This document shows positions 46,687-55,786 of a stretch of 64,000 bases of DNA, in pieces. Source of the stretch: Cladopsammia gracilis (lineage: Eukaryota > Cnidaria > Anthozoa > Scleractinia > Dendrophylliidae). How positions within the stretch are numbered: position 1 is the first letter of the stretch; each line of letters starts with the position of its first letter. A program made the translations under genes and the position numbers. The DNA is taken from the NCBI GenBank assembly GCA_022457155.1, contig JAJGOT010000171.1, positions 992,501-1,056,500 on the forward strand, read 5' to 3'. The notes under the pieces were generated by a model that was not told the origin of the DNA, did not search any database, and was given only the letters and a program-made list of their open reading frames with translations.

Positions 46687-47405
46687 CTAACAGAAGGCCA
46701 GCTCCTTTTCGTTGATTTTTTTCCCTCTTCCACGCCATTCCCCAATGAATGGAGGAGGCATGAATGGATACAGGCCGCCTGGCTTTGGAGGTACAGTCAA
46801 TCCAGCAGCAGCTTTCTTTGGTACTTGCAGCCCTTTCCCAAACAATTTCGATGCCAATTCGATAGCTATAGGGATACCTATGGCTGCAAGTGTTCCCAGA
46901 AGTCCACCATTTATCTGCCATTGGGTGGGCTTAAAATTCACGCCACGACCCATTTTTAACCCTTTCTTGACAGCTTCAAGTTGGCTTTTGGTCAACTCTC
47001 GAACTTTTGCCATTTGTGGAAGAAATTGGAATGGCACAGCAATCCCTTTCCCAAATATTTTATCTATACCCAGACTTCCCAAAGCGCTCAACGCTCCAGT
47101 TGCAAGATGTGGGGCGACTTTAGAAACGCCTTTTGTTGCTAATGGCAGTAACTTCATCAGAGAAGTCCAAAGGCTTCCTCCGCTCTTTATTTGGGTTTTT
47201 GAGATGGTTAAATCAACTCCACGTCTGGCCTGTATTGCTTTCTGCACACGGTTTAACTGGGTTTTTGTCAGCAACAACTCATCTGGCCCCTTCAATGCAT
47301 GCTAGCAAGTCGAAATCTGATTTGAGATGAATTTTGCACAGCTTTTGCTAGTTTCTTTTTTTGTCCATCTGATAGAGAGACACCATATGGGATATAAGAA
47401 GTCAT
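46687..47405 (-). pseudogene. Small Polinton virion-associated protein with hydrophobic segments
   Basis: ATG at 47405 (MTSYIPYGVSLSDGQKKKLA). A frame change lies near 47298, and the frame is then open to 46687. It has two related repeats (LTKTQLNRVQKAIQARRGVD.. and LTKSQLEAVKKGLKMGRGVN..), each followed by a Gly/Ala/Leu-rich hydrophobic stretch, and a Pro/Gly tail. The layout recalls small membrane-active core proteins of adenovirus-like viruses, but this is inference. Its 3' end lies 47 bp upstream of the protease ATG. Confidence 0.7.
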
Positions 47406-47434
47406 TTCGATATTTTCAATCTCGAAATAAGTTT

Positions 47435-48744
47435 TCAGGCCTTGATCAGAAGTTTGTTTGATGCTGTATACAGTTCAATTTCCTTTTCATGCAGCACCAA
47501 GGCGTTCAATGTATATTGAGTTGGGTTGGCACCATTCAACTCATATCGGAAGGTCAGAGATACGGTCCCATCTTTCACATCCTCTTGTTGGTTTCGAAGA
47601 TCGAAATAAATCATGCCGAAGATATTCCTGAAATTCTTTCGGTCTATCAATGGGCCACTCAAGGTGTCATTATAAGCTGAATTGAATGACATCAACGCTC
47701 GGTAAAGTCTTGTTTCCTCATCCGAGGTCATTTCCAATTGAGGGTAATAAATACTGTTGTTTATCTCCAACTGTGCCCGACTGAAATATCTGTTGTTTGC
47801 TCCAATGCTGAATGTCTTGAAGGTGAAGATATCATGTCCCTGGCTATTATAAGCTGCTGCCGGAACAACCCAAATCAACACATGCCGAGGCCTGCGAATT
47901 CCAGTGGAAACCCGAAAGTAGCTATTCACATCTGCTGTTTGTGTGATTTCGTGGTGCTCTCGCAGATACGTCCACTTTTTCGGTTTCAGATAATCCTCCA
48001 GATATTGCTTCAAGCCTTTTCCGTTGAAAATAATCTTAGGGCACCACAACCTGAGTTAAGTGAGAATGACCTTGGAATCTGGTGCATTAGCATGCTTGAA
48101 AATCAAGTTGTTGTCATTTTCCAGCGTCAACAAAATGGTTATCTTTATGTTTGGGTGCATATTATTTTTGAAAGCTGCGAAATAGCTGTAGAGGTTCAAC
48201 GGAATTGATATTTTGTTGATCGCCCCAGCATCAGTCAATTTTTTCCGGCTGCCATAACCCGCATTATGAAGGTTTTCAGCTGGCCTGGTTTCTGCTTCTC
48301 CAGTGTTGGTATCTGGATAGAAAAATTGATCTGTTCCAACTGTCTCGGCATAACTTTTTGTGTATTTCAAGAGTGCCAACGCATTTGCCGATGCATTTGC
48401 CCTTGAGTTGTTATAAATGCTTTCACCATTACACTGGACTTGGATTTCTTTGATAAATGTCAGGCCATTGGTTGTTGTGCAGAATGTATTGACATTGCCT
48501 GTTCCTGCTGTTATCCCTGTTGCACTGTTGTCACAAGCTGAAAGTTAACCTCTAAATAAGCATTGTACCAATCAATCGGTTTAGTTTCGGAGGAATTATC
48601 CACGTTGAAAGTATAGTGGTCTTTAATTTGCCGATTGTTATTGCCAACAACCGCATTCAAAGGTGTTTCAAGATCGTAATACGTATATTCATATATTTTC
48701 ACGAACTCTGGGTTTCTAAAGTTAGTCATTTTAGTGCCAGCCAT
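47435..48744 (-). pseudogene. Polinton major capsid protein (double jelly roll)
   Basis: ATG 48744 (MAGTKMTNFRNPEFVKIYE). The N-terminal jelly roll has DHYTFNVDNSS and DWYNAYLEVNFQL. A frame change lies near 48530, the middle reads SIPLNLYSYFAAF, an in-frame TAA is at 48056-48058, and the rest runs to 47435 (ADVNSYFRVSTG, PRHVLIWVVPAAAY, SAYNDTLSGPLIDR, FGMIYFDLRNQ). Sequence and genomic place, between minor capsid and small virion protein, match Polinton major capsid proteins, which form the hexagonal lattice of an icosahedral particle. The two breaks prevent a full product. Confidence 0.85.
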
Positions 48745-48756
48745 TCTTTTTTGAGC

Positions 48757-49073
48757 CTAGATGAGATCGTTGTAAACATCTCGAACATATTGATGCTTGT
48801 CAGCTTGTCTCAAGATTTGTCCAATGTCTTTTCCTTTGGTTTCGCTCACTTCGCGCGGCTTCGGTTTCGTTGTGAATTTATCATAAATTTTTTCACCAAC
48901 TGCCCAGTTTTTTCTCAAATCTTTTCAGCTGCTGTCTCAGCTGCTTTGGTAGCTAGTTTTGAGGCTGTTTTACCGGTTACTTTTGCTGCTAGTTTTGAGA
49001 ACACATCTGCAAAACCGCTTCCGCTCCAACTAACCTCACCTGTATCAGGGTTTCTTTCTCTTCTTTCATCCAT
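48757..49073 (-). pseudogene. Small alanine-rich Polinton protein
   Basis: ATG 49073 lies three bases after the stop of the upstream penton gene. It reads DERRERNPDTGEVSWSGSGF, then an Ala/Lys helix (KLATKAAETAAEKI) to a TGA. The adjoining frame continues with EKIYDKFTTKPKPREVSETK, then KHQYVRDVYNDLI and a stop at 48757. So a frame change near 48910 splits a protein of about 105 residues. The function is unknown; the position suggests a virion component. Confidence 0.55.
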
Positions 49074-49075
49074 TT

Positions 49076-49831
49076 TCAATCCACTTTCTTGATTACGACC
49101 GTCAGAGATATATCCTGTCCATTCAAATCCACTTCTCGATCTTTATCATCTGTTATCCAGAACGTTACTTCAGAAATATGTTTGGTATTCACTCTATTCC
49201 ACAGGTAATTTGTTCGCGTCAACTCAAATGGCAACGCTCTTGTCTTTGTGCTTGTAGCGAAAGAAGATAATACGTTAGATCGGACACCAGAGATAACAGA
49301 ATTACTCAATAGACTGCAGCGAATATAAAGGTTATCCACGCTATTTGAAATATTTGGTTCTCGTGCACCATAAGCACTAGCGGTCAATTTCACAGGATCA
49401 AATCCCAGAAGATCGCAAAAAGTTCCTCTGGCACTGAAATCAATTTGGTACGTTGCAGCCAGGGAGATAAAGACTTTAAATGTGGACAGATTGAAGATGT
49501 TTATCCCGTATTCTCCATCTGCAGGTTTTCCAATAACGTTCTGAATGTAGTTGTTGATATCTTCATAATCGTAAACTCCAGCAGGAAAGGTGATCCTTTG
49601 CCAAGTGTTTCCATTGTCCTTGGAAATCACCACTCGGTTGTTGCCATATTCAGGGCGAATATTGTACCAACTAGCCGTCATGGACAGATGATCCAAAGCT
49701 AAATAATGGTCCGAATTCTCCTCCAACATTAATTCAGGCGTAAATTTTGTTGTGAAATTTCCTGGCTTATTTTGTTGATTTTGGTTCCGTGCATCAAGTG
49801 ATTTGACCACGAGTACTCGATTTGGACTCAT
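49076..49831 (-). CDS. Polinton minor capsid (penton) protein
   Basis: 251 codons, intact, ATG 49831. It begins SPNRVLVVKSLDARNQN and contains FTTKFTPELMLEEN, WQRITFPAGVYDYEDINNYI, FCDLLGFDP, and at the end VTFWITDDKDREVDLNGQDI. The closing ITDD..VDLNG block is a signature of the single-jelly-roll penton of Polintons and adintoviruses, which fills fivefold vertices. Next to the major capsid gene, same direction. No missing features seen. Confidence 0.85.
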   Translation of the reverse strand: MSPNRVLVVKSLDARNQNQQNKPGNFTTKFTPELMLEENSDHYLALDHLSMTASWYNIRPEYGNNRVVISKDNGNTWQRITFPAGVYDYEDINNYIQNVIGKPADGEYGINIFNLSTFKVFISLAATYQIDFSARGTFCDLLGFDPVKLTASAYGAREPNISNSVDNLYIRCSLLSNSVISGVRSNVLSSFATSTKTRALPFELTRTNYLWNRVNTKHISEVTFWITDDKDREVDLNGQDISLTVVIKKVD

Positions 49832-51016
49832 TTTAAGTACTTTTCATAGAATTTTCGATGCATTGTTTGGTCAATTGCTCCAGTTCGCAGGAACTCATCA
49901 TTCAGCTGGGACAGGTCGTTTTTCAAAGCTGGGGAGTTGTTTCCAGCAGCCATTGAACCAATCAGGATCTTCATTCGATCCGCCAACTCTTCCGGTTTCT
50001 GGTAATATATGACGCTGGATCCAACCATTTTTGACTTCCCTGAGGATTTGTGCGGCAGCATATTTGCCAGTGTGTTCAAATCGTTAAAAATCCTCACAGC
50101 ATTTAATGAATAGTTCTTTTTCGGGTTGAACCTTTTTGTGACCAGATCGATGAATGACTTATCCGCATCTGCTTGATAAACCAGTTTCCCACCCTTGAAG
50201 GCATTCAGTTTCATTTCATTCAAAAGTTTGGGAACATCGATGAGAAGCCCGCCATAGTGATCGTTTTGAATCTTGAAGGCATTTCGCTTTGGTTGCTTAT
50301 ATCTCTTCGCTCCTCTCCTTTCAGTCGAGGTCGCTGCGCTCCCTTGCCCCGTTTTTTTGTATTTTGGTAAAGCTTTAATCATAGCTATTGTGAATAGGTA
50401 TTTCTCAAAGATTGGCTTTTCCACATCTCTCCGTTCTTCTAATTTTTTAACGATCCTATCTTTTGACACTGGGCTGAGTCCTTTTTTGTTTTTCGTCCCC
50501 GTTATTTCACCAGATACCTTTTTTCGTTCTTGCTTTGCTTTTTTCTCCGTTTCGATTAAACCATCTGATCCCAATGAAAGTAAGTCCTTAGGTTCTGGTA
50601 ACCCGATTGCCTTGATAAATGCTAATTCCGTCTCTTCAAATCCTTGGTTCGGGATAAGGATGTCTTCTTCGCTTCGCTCAGCTTCGCTTCGCTTTCGGCG
50701 CCGCGGTTCCTCCCTTTTCTTCTTCTGCAGCAGGTACCTGAGGAAGCTCTCTATTCAACATGGCGATGTCTTGAAGGCCTTCAGTCAAAGCAAGTTGATT
50801 TTGTCGGAGTTGTTCAATAACTGCATCTTGTTTCGCATCTGTCGTCTTCTGTTGTTCCAGCAGGGGTTCTCTCAAGGTTTTGAAATAGTCACTCATCACG
50901 ATATCACGTCCCCGTCTAAAGTCTTCTAGCTCATTTTTCACATCTGTGACGGCTTTCGCAATCTCATAGCCAGTCTTTTCAATGTTAATGTACTTCCGCA
51001 CTCTTTCCAGATCCAT
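49828..51016 (-). pseudogene. Conserved Polinton coiled-coil protein of unknown function
   Basis: ATG 51016 (MDLERVRKYINIEKTGYEIA), then a long coiled coil (LLEQQKTTDAKQDAVIEQL). The first frame stops at 50678, in a GCGAAGC-rich patch; the neighbouring frame continues (EEDILIPNQGFEETELAFIK). From about 50574 a basic region follows, then the conserved block GGLLIDVPKLLNEMKL, KGGKLVYQADADKSFIDLVT, KRFNPKKNYS, and the end overlaps the penton start by four bases. A virion or DNA-associated role is likely from conservation among Polintons, but unproven. Confidence 0.6.
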
Positions 51017-51052
51017 TTTAAGTGCCCCGATATCATTTATCTGGCCACTAAA
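51017..51052. promoter_or_regulatory. 36-bp divergent intergenic gap
   Basis: It separates the start codons of the leftward coiled-coil gene (51016) and the rightward ATPase gene (51053). Sequence TTAAGTGCCCCGATATC.. has no clear TATA box. It must hold or overlap both promoters if these genes are expressed. Confidence 0.45.
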
Positions 51053-51688
51053 ATGAAGATTCCAAACTATGACCGGCACACAAATCGCACTTCAAACAGA
51101 AAATACTGTGATTTCCTTGATGAGGATTTTAGAATGCTCATAGCGGGTCAAACCTGTTGTGGAAAAACCAACACGCTTATGCACATGTTGAGAAAACCCC
51201 TTGTCTTCTACGACAAAATCTATTTCTATTCTCCCAATCAACATCAGGACAAAATCGTTGACCTCCAGAAGCTTATGGAAGGCGTCAGTCAAAAAGTCGG
51301 GTATCCAGTTCTCGAACTTCTGGGGCCAGATGACATCATGTCGACAGCAGATTATCCAAGCAACAATCGGAAAGTCGTTGTGTTTGATGACCTCATGAAC
51401 TCATCAGAACGCGTTCAAAAACAAATCGCAAACCACTGGACAGATGGAAGGCACCATGGAATCAGCCCGATTTATCTTTCCCAGTCCTATTACGATGTAC
51501 CACAAAAGATTCGTTTGAATTGTTCCCATATGATTCTGTATCCTCCAACCACAAAAACCCATTTAGACTTGGTTGCAAAGGAGAATCTGATTGACCCGCA
51601 GCTTTTCAACAGATTGAACCCATTCGAATTCCTTTTCCTGGATAAAGAAAAGAAAAGTGTGGCGAAAAACTTTGATGAGCCATTATAA
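51053..51688 (+). CDS. A32/FtsK-HerA-type DNA packaging ATPase
   Basis: 211 codons with ATG, intact. Walker A is FRMLIAGQTCCGKTNTL (about residues 27-43). Walker B is RKVVVFDDLMNS (about 106-117). A downstream sensor-like YLSQSYYDVPQKIR follows. Length and motif order fit Polinton and NCLDV-type packaging ATPases, which pump genome DNA into the preformed capsid. It is the first gene of the rightward block. All catalytic residues seem present. Confidence 0.9.
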   Translation: MKIPNYDRHTNRTSNRKYCDFLDEDFRMLIAGQTCCGKTNTLMHMLRKPLVFYDKIYFYSPNQHQDKIVDLQKLMEGVSQKVGYPVLELLGPDDIMSTADYPSNNRKVVVFDDLMNSSERVQKQIANHWTDGRHHGISPIYLSQSYYDVPQKIRLNCSHMILYPPTTKTHLDLVAKENLIDPQLFNRLNPFEFLFLDKEKKSVAKNFDEPL

Positions 51689-53490
51689 ATGGGGATATTT
51701 AACAATGTTGAACGATTTGGTAAAGTTGATTTATCAGCATATCTCAAGCAGCTTGAAAGTCACGTTCAACGTGGCTTGAAATTGGATTCGAACAATAACT
51801 ATGATATGGAAAATAAAAAACTGGTCAATGTAGCTGAAGGAAGCGAAGAAACGGATGCAATCACAAAGCACCAACTCGATCAATTGCGAGCAGATTCCCT
51901 GCAGGTTGATGGTTCCTCGCATATGACAGGAGATCTTGATCTCAGGGGACAGAAGTTGGTCAACCCCGGGAAAATAAAATGAATCGCAAACTGATCACAA
52001 ATTTAGCCACAGATGAAGACAATGATCTTTCTGCTGTCAATATGATCACTCTGAAAAGATTTCACCCAAATGCGCCAGCACCAACGCATGAAGTCACGAA
52101 AGATCTTGATTTGAAGACGTTGTTTTCAGTCAAGAATGCTAAACAACATAATTTCTCGTTTTATCGCACAAACTACAACACTCTAATGCCTTTCGAGGAC
52201 ATCCAGAACACGTTTCTCAGTCGCAAAGAAGAATTCCCGATGGAGGTTCAACTCGACATGAATTATCACAGCATCACTAACCTCAAAGACCCGAAGTTTG
52301 GGGGAGAAGCGACGACAAAAACATATGTGGATGGGCAGACTGGAACAAAACTTTCCCTTTCAGGTGGAACAATGACTGGGGAGTTGAATATGAACACCTT
52401 TAAAATCACAAATCTGCCAACTCCAGAGGTAGGTGCTGATGCCGTTCCAAAACAATTTGTGGATGGTGCAATGAATCTGCAGAAGCAAGATCTGGAAGCC
52501 AAGATCACGAAATCCGCGGATGACTTGAAAACATTCGTGAATCAGTCTCATATCACTTCAACCTCGCATCCAAAAGACGCATTCCGCTATCTCATGGAAG
52601 ATGTGGATGAATCCAGTTCTGAGCATGATATGACAGTGACTGGAATAACGGATTTTTCAAGTTCACCGCATCATTTCAATAAGAAGGCGTACGATTTGAA
52701 AATAACAAAAGACAGCAGTAATCTATACTCTGGGAGATTTGGATTCAACATGTACCAACTTCCAGAGGGAGAATACACCGTGTGCATTGAATTCTTCCCC
52801 GCTTCAATGGATGGTGTTAGTGTTAATGTCGTGAGCACCAGCCTGAATATCAATCAACAATCAACAAAGAAGTTTTCCACGTATGCCAGATCCATCATCC
52901 ACATGCATAAATGGAGGATTTCCCTACCTGAATATATTTTCCTGGATTTGAAATGGAATGGAACCCCTGAATCAGCTGAAAAAGGAGATGCAAATCTGAT
53001 CATCTATGGCATTGCTAGCTCACAGTCGGATGTTCCAAGTGCAGTCTTCAATTCCCCTTTCGTTTTTGAAAATCAAAAGATGGTCATGGAGACTGACTTG
53101 GATTTGAATGACCATCAAATCCTCAATTCAAATTCAAATTTGAAGAATAATTTCATGCTGATTGGAAGATTTAGAAGATCTTCTGGAGACAGCATAAATA
53201 TACTTTTTGATAATTATTTTAATGATATAGTCATCCCCATCCGATGCAAATTAATTAAAGCGTTTTCTCAAATTTTTATCAAAAACATCTTCTTTTCCAC
53301 AACTAATTTTATATCTCCCAGATAAAGAATCACAAAGTGGAACGAGGGTTAGCAGTGATAATAGAATTCAAATATTTTCTTTTTCAAATGTTGTTTATAA
53401 CGAAGGAGAATTATTTTCAGCAAGAATACATGATCGATCATTAAATATTAACAAGGCCCAAATCACATTTCGTTTTGAAATTATCTAAAA
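51689..53490 (+). pseudogene. Fibre-like attachment protein with repeated beads
   Basis: It starts at the ATG directly after the ATPase stop. The first frame (51689-51982) ends in TGA overlapping an ATG (ATGA at 51979-51982); the next frame runs to 53325; a third continues to about 53490 (SGTRVSSDNRIQIFSFSNVV). Repeats of the phage/adintovirus tail-fibre type recur: DMENKKLVNVAEGSEETDAI, DMNYHSITNLKDP..TKTYVD, NMNTFKITNLPTPEVGADAV. A beta-rich head with LPEGEYTVCIEFFP follows. It probably binds the cell surface. The first overlap could be a real gene junction; the second break looks like a frameshift. Confidence 0.75.
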
Positions 53491-53491
53491 A

Positions 53492-53974
53492 ATGAGAAAA
53501 CAAAGCATCTTTGGTTTCAATCGCATCAACCCATGCATTGGGGAAGAAAAACTGACCGAGATCAAGCAACCCTTCCGATTCTATCACAAAAGATATTGGT
53601 GTTTGAAACGAGCTCACAAACATTTCAAGAGAATGAATTTGTTTGTGAACTTGGCATCGTCCGCTCTGGTTGCGATTGGAACGATCGCGGGGGCAGCAAC
53701 AATGAATCCCATCGTTTTGGGAGTGATTTCAGGTGCAGAATTGGTCGTCAAAACAGGGAATGAAATGAAGAAATATGGAAACAAAATTGACATGGCGAAG
53801 TTCGCGTTCACCACCTACGAGAAAACATTGGCTGAGTTGCGTTTTGCCTTGAGGAGTGGAAAATTTGATCAAAGTGAATTCCTTCCTGCAATGGAGGCAG
53901 TTGATGGGATTGTGATTGATTTGGGGTTGGATTTGGAGAAGTTTGAGAGAAAATATGATTTGTTGTTTGAGTGA
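53492..53974 (+). CDS. Polinton membrane-segment protein of unknown function
   Basis: 160 codons with ATG, intact. A basic, aromatic start (FRFYHKRYWCLKRAHKHFKR) leads to one hydrophobic segment of about 35 residues (LASSALVAIGTIAGAATMNP onward), then a charged helical part (KFAFTTYEKTLAELRFALRS). The single glycine-rich hydrophobic helix suggests membrane association. Similar proteins accompany the fibre gene in cnidarian Polintons, from general knowledge. Function unknown. Confidence 0.65.
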   Translation: MRKQSIFGFNRINPCIGEEKLTEIKQPFRFYHKRYWCLKRAHKHFKRMNLFVNLASSALVAIGTIAGAATMNPIVLGVISGAELVVKTGNEMKKYGNKIDMAKFAFTTYEKTLAELRFALRSGKFDQSEFLPAMEAVDGIVIDLGLDLEKFERKYDLLFE

Positions 53975-53990
53975 TTCAGCGGAGCTGGAT

Positions 53991-54623
53991 TCACCACCTT
54001 CGGTGGGGAATCAGACTTGGATCAATGTTCACAAGCGATGAGAAATCTGGTTTCATGACGAGTTCCACAATTTCTGATGGTGTGAACTCATTTTCACCAA
54101 AGTCACTTGCGCCCAAGCCGAAAGTTCGAAGCGCCTTCTCAAAATCCTCTAGTGAATGATTTGATTTGGGCAGCTTCCATAAAATGTCAATCGCGTATTT
54201 CTCGCTCCATCCATCACTCATCATGTCAAGTATTTCATCAATTATTGGTGCCCTTACTCCATCTCGCTCTTCTTCATCTTCGCTTTGCTCTGCTTCGTCT
54301 CCCCAGTCCTCTTCCTCTTCCTCTTCTATCCATTCCACTTCACTTCGCTCCGCTCCGCTTCCTCTTCCTCTTCTCTCCATTCCTCCTCCTCTTCCTCATC
54401 CGCACTCTCATAAAATACTGCGTCGGCGCCCCAAATTGCCTCCTCGGCTTCAATGCCACTCATCTCCCAAGCTTCTTTCTGATGACATGCTGCCTCACGT
54501 TGTTGAAATGTCATGAGGTTGCTGGGGAAAATCAGCCAGCCTTTTAAGACCTGCCAGTCTGTGTTTTTCTTCGGTTTGTTCAAGTTTTTCCTGAAATGTT
54601 ATTCGTTTTCGTTCGTGGGCCAT
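53991..54623 (-). pseudogene. Acidic Polinton protein, frame-broken
   Basis: ATG 54623 (MAHERKRITFQEKLEQTEEK). Frame changes near 54500 and 54350 lead through ESADEEEEEEWREEEEEAER and then a second Glu-rich stretch to a better-structured end (RAPIIDEILDMMSDGWSEK, ALRTFGLGASDFGENEFTP). Both breaks lie in or near repetitive GAAGAGG/GCGAAGC sequence where slippage is likely. It lies on the minus strand among plus-strand genes. Function unknown; acidic tails often act in chromatin or DNA mimicry. Confidence 0.5.
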
Positions 54624-54677
54624 TTTATTTGGAGAAAAAAAAATGAAAAAACTTTGAAAAAAATAATCCCAAGTAAA

Positions 54678-55304
54678 ATGGACCTGAAAGACTTGAAAAT
54701 AAATGAAATCAAAACCGAAGCACGGACAATGAAAAACACCAACCATCCATTTGTGGAAATTCCTATCCGGTTCAAAGAACGACCTATCACCCTCCAACTG
54801 ACCAAATGTTGTTTCAAAATATTTCAAAATGAAAACGGATTTTCCCTGGCGATCAATCTGGGTGAATCTCCTCCCCACATCAAAGAAAAGTTTCAAGAGA
54901 TACAAGAACAAATCAGAAAGTTAGCCATGGAAAACCAGCCTGCAGTTAGGAAACTGAATTGGCGATTTGGAAAATACTCAGCCAATGATTTCAATCTGAT
55001 CAAAACGGATCGAAGTGAGATGGAAAAAGTTTGGGGAAAGTTGTGGACAACCACGAAAGGAAACATCACTGTCCCATTCTCGAAATTCGGTGAAGGAGAA
55101 ATTGGAACAAGAAAATCTATTCGGTTTGATCCCCATGAACACATTGGAGAAAAACTGACAGGGCATGTCATCTTCCGCATTTCACGCATCTTTTGTGGAA
55201 ATTGCCAATCCATCACATGTTCAATCAATTCTGCTTTTGTGTCAAAATTCCATGGCAGCGCTTCAGCGTTTGATAACTTTGAAGATAATGAGGAGGAGAG
55301 GTAA
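54678..55304 (+). CDS. Conserved Polinton protein of unknown function (possibly DNA-binding)
   Basis: Chosen ATG 54678 (MDLKDLKINEIKTEARTMKN), which follows an A-rich leader; an upstream in-frame extension overlaps the opposite gene and looks non-coding. The 208 residues have mixed beta-like parts (FVEIPIRFKERPITLQLTKC), a lysine-rich middle (KLNWRFGKYSANDFNLIKTD) and an acidic end (FDNFEDNEEER). The position before the polymerase and the acidic C-terminus recall single-stranded-DNA-binding proteins, but no motif proves it. Confidence 0.5.
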   Translation: MDLKDLKINEIKTEARTMKNTNHPFVEIPIRFKERPITLQLTKCCFKIFQNENGFSLAINLGESPPHIKEKFQEIQEQIRKLAMENQPAVRKLNWRFGKYSANDFNLIKTDRSEMEKVWGKLWTTTKGNITVPFSKFGEGEIGTRKSIRFDPHEHIGEKLTGHVIFRISRIFCGNCQSITCSINSAFVSKFHGSASAFDNFEDNEEER

Positions 55305-55335
55305 GTTTTTCATTTCCTGGAAATAAAAAGATGGT

Positions 55336-55755
55336 TCAGCGAGCCCCTTTCCTGAGTTTTGCATGCAATCGTTTTTGCCGCAAGTTGTCAATGAAGATTT
55401 GTAAGTCATCCCGCATCCATGTGATTTTGTGAGAAAGTTCTTGTGCGTCAAGGAAATGATTCTTCTTTTTGAGGACTTGGTTGAGGAAAACCGTTTGGGA
55501 GATGTTGAATTTTGAAAACACATCCTCAATATTGAAAAAATCAACATCATCAATCTTTATAACTGGCCCCACATCAATCTCTTTCTGAATGAAGAAAACT
55601 TTGTTGTCGGATTTTCTTGTGAAAACTGGGTTGGTAATTTGCCTCTTAAGAACATTCACGATGCCTGAAGCTGAAATTCCAGTTGCAGCCGATGCTTCCC
55701 GAAATGTGAAAAAAAATTGCTTCTCTTTTCCTTCTTCTTGAATCGAAAACTTCAT
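55336..55755 (-). CDS. Small Polinton protein with helix-turn-helix-like start
   Basis: 139 codons, ATG 55755, intact. Near residues 17-40 is TFREASAATGISASGIVNVL, a pattern like winged or NUMOD-type helix-turn-helix segments. The rest is charged (KITWMRDDLQIFIDNLRQKR). It is divergent from the polymerase gene, with only 31 bp between the two start codons, a good place for a regulator acting on that promoter. This is inference. Confidence 0.5.
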   Translation of the reverse strand: MKFSIQEEGKEKQFFFTFREASAATGISASGIVNVLKRQITNPVFTRKSDNKVFFIQKEIDVGPVIKIDDVDFFNIEDVFSKFNISQTVFLNQVLKKKNHFLDAQELSHKITWMRDDLQIFIDNLRQKRLHAKLRKGAR

Positions 55756-55786
55756 TTTCTTTGGATTTTTATTTTTTCAAATAAAA

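Noticed and set aside
46712..47305. Plus-strand 197-codon frame
   Set aside because: Shadow of the small virion protein gene; lacks domain resemblance, and the opposite frame matches Polinton proteins.
53979..54010. Rho-independent-style hairpin after the membrane-segment gene (CACCACCTTCGGTGGGG)
   Set aside because: Looks like a terminator, but bacterial-type terminators are not expected here; probably chance.
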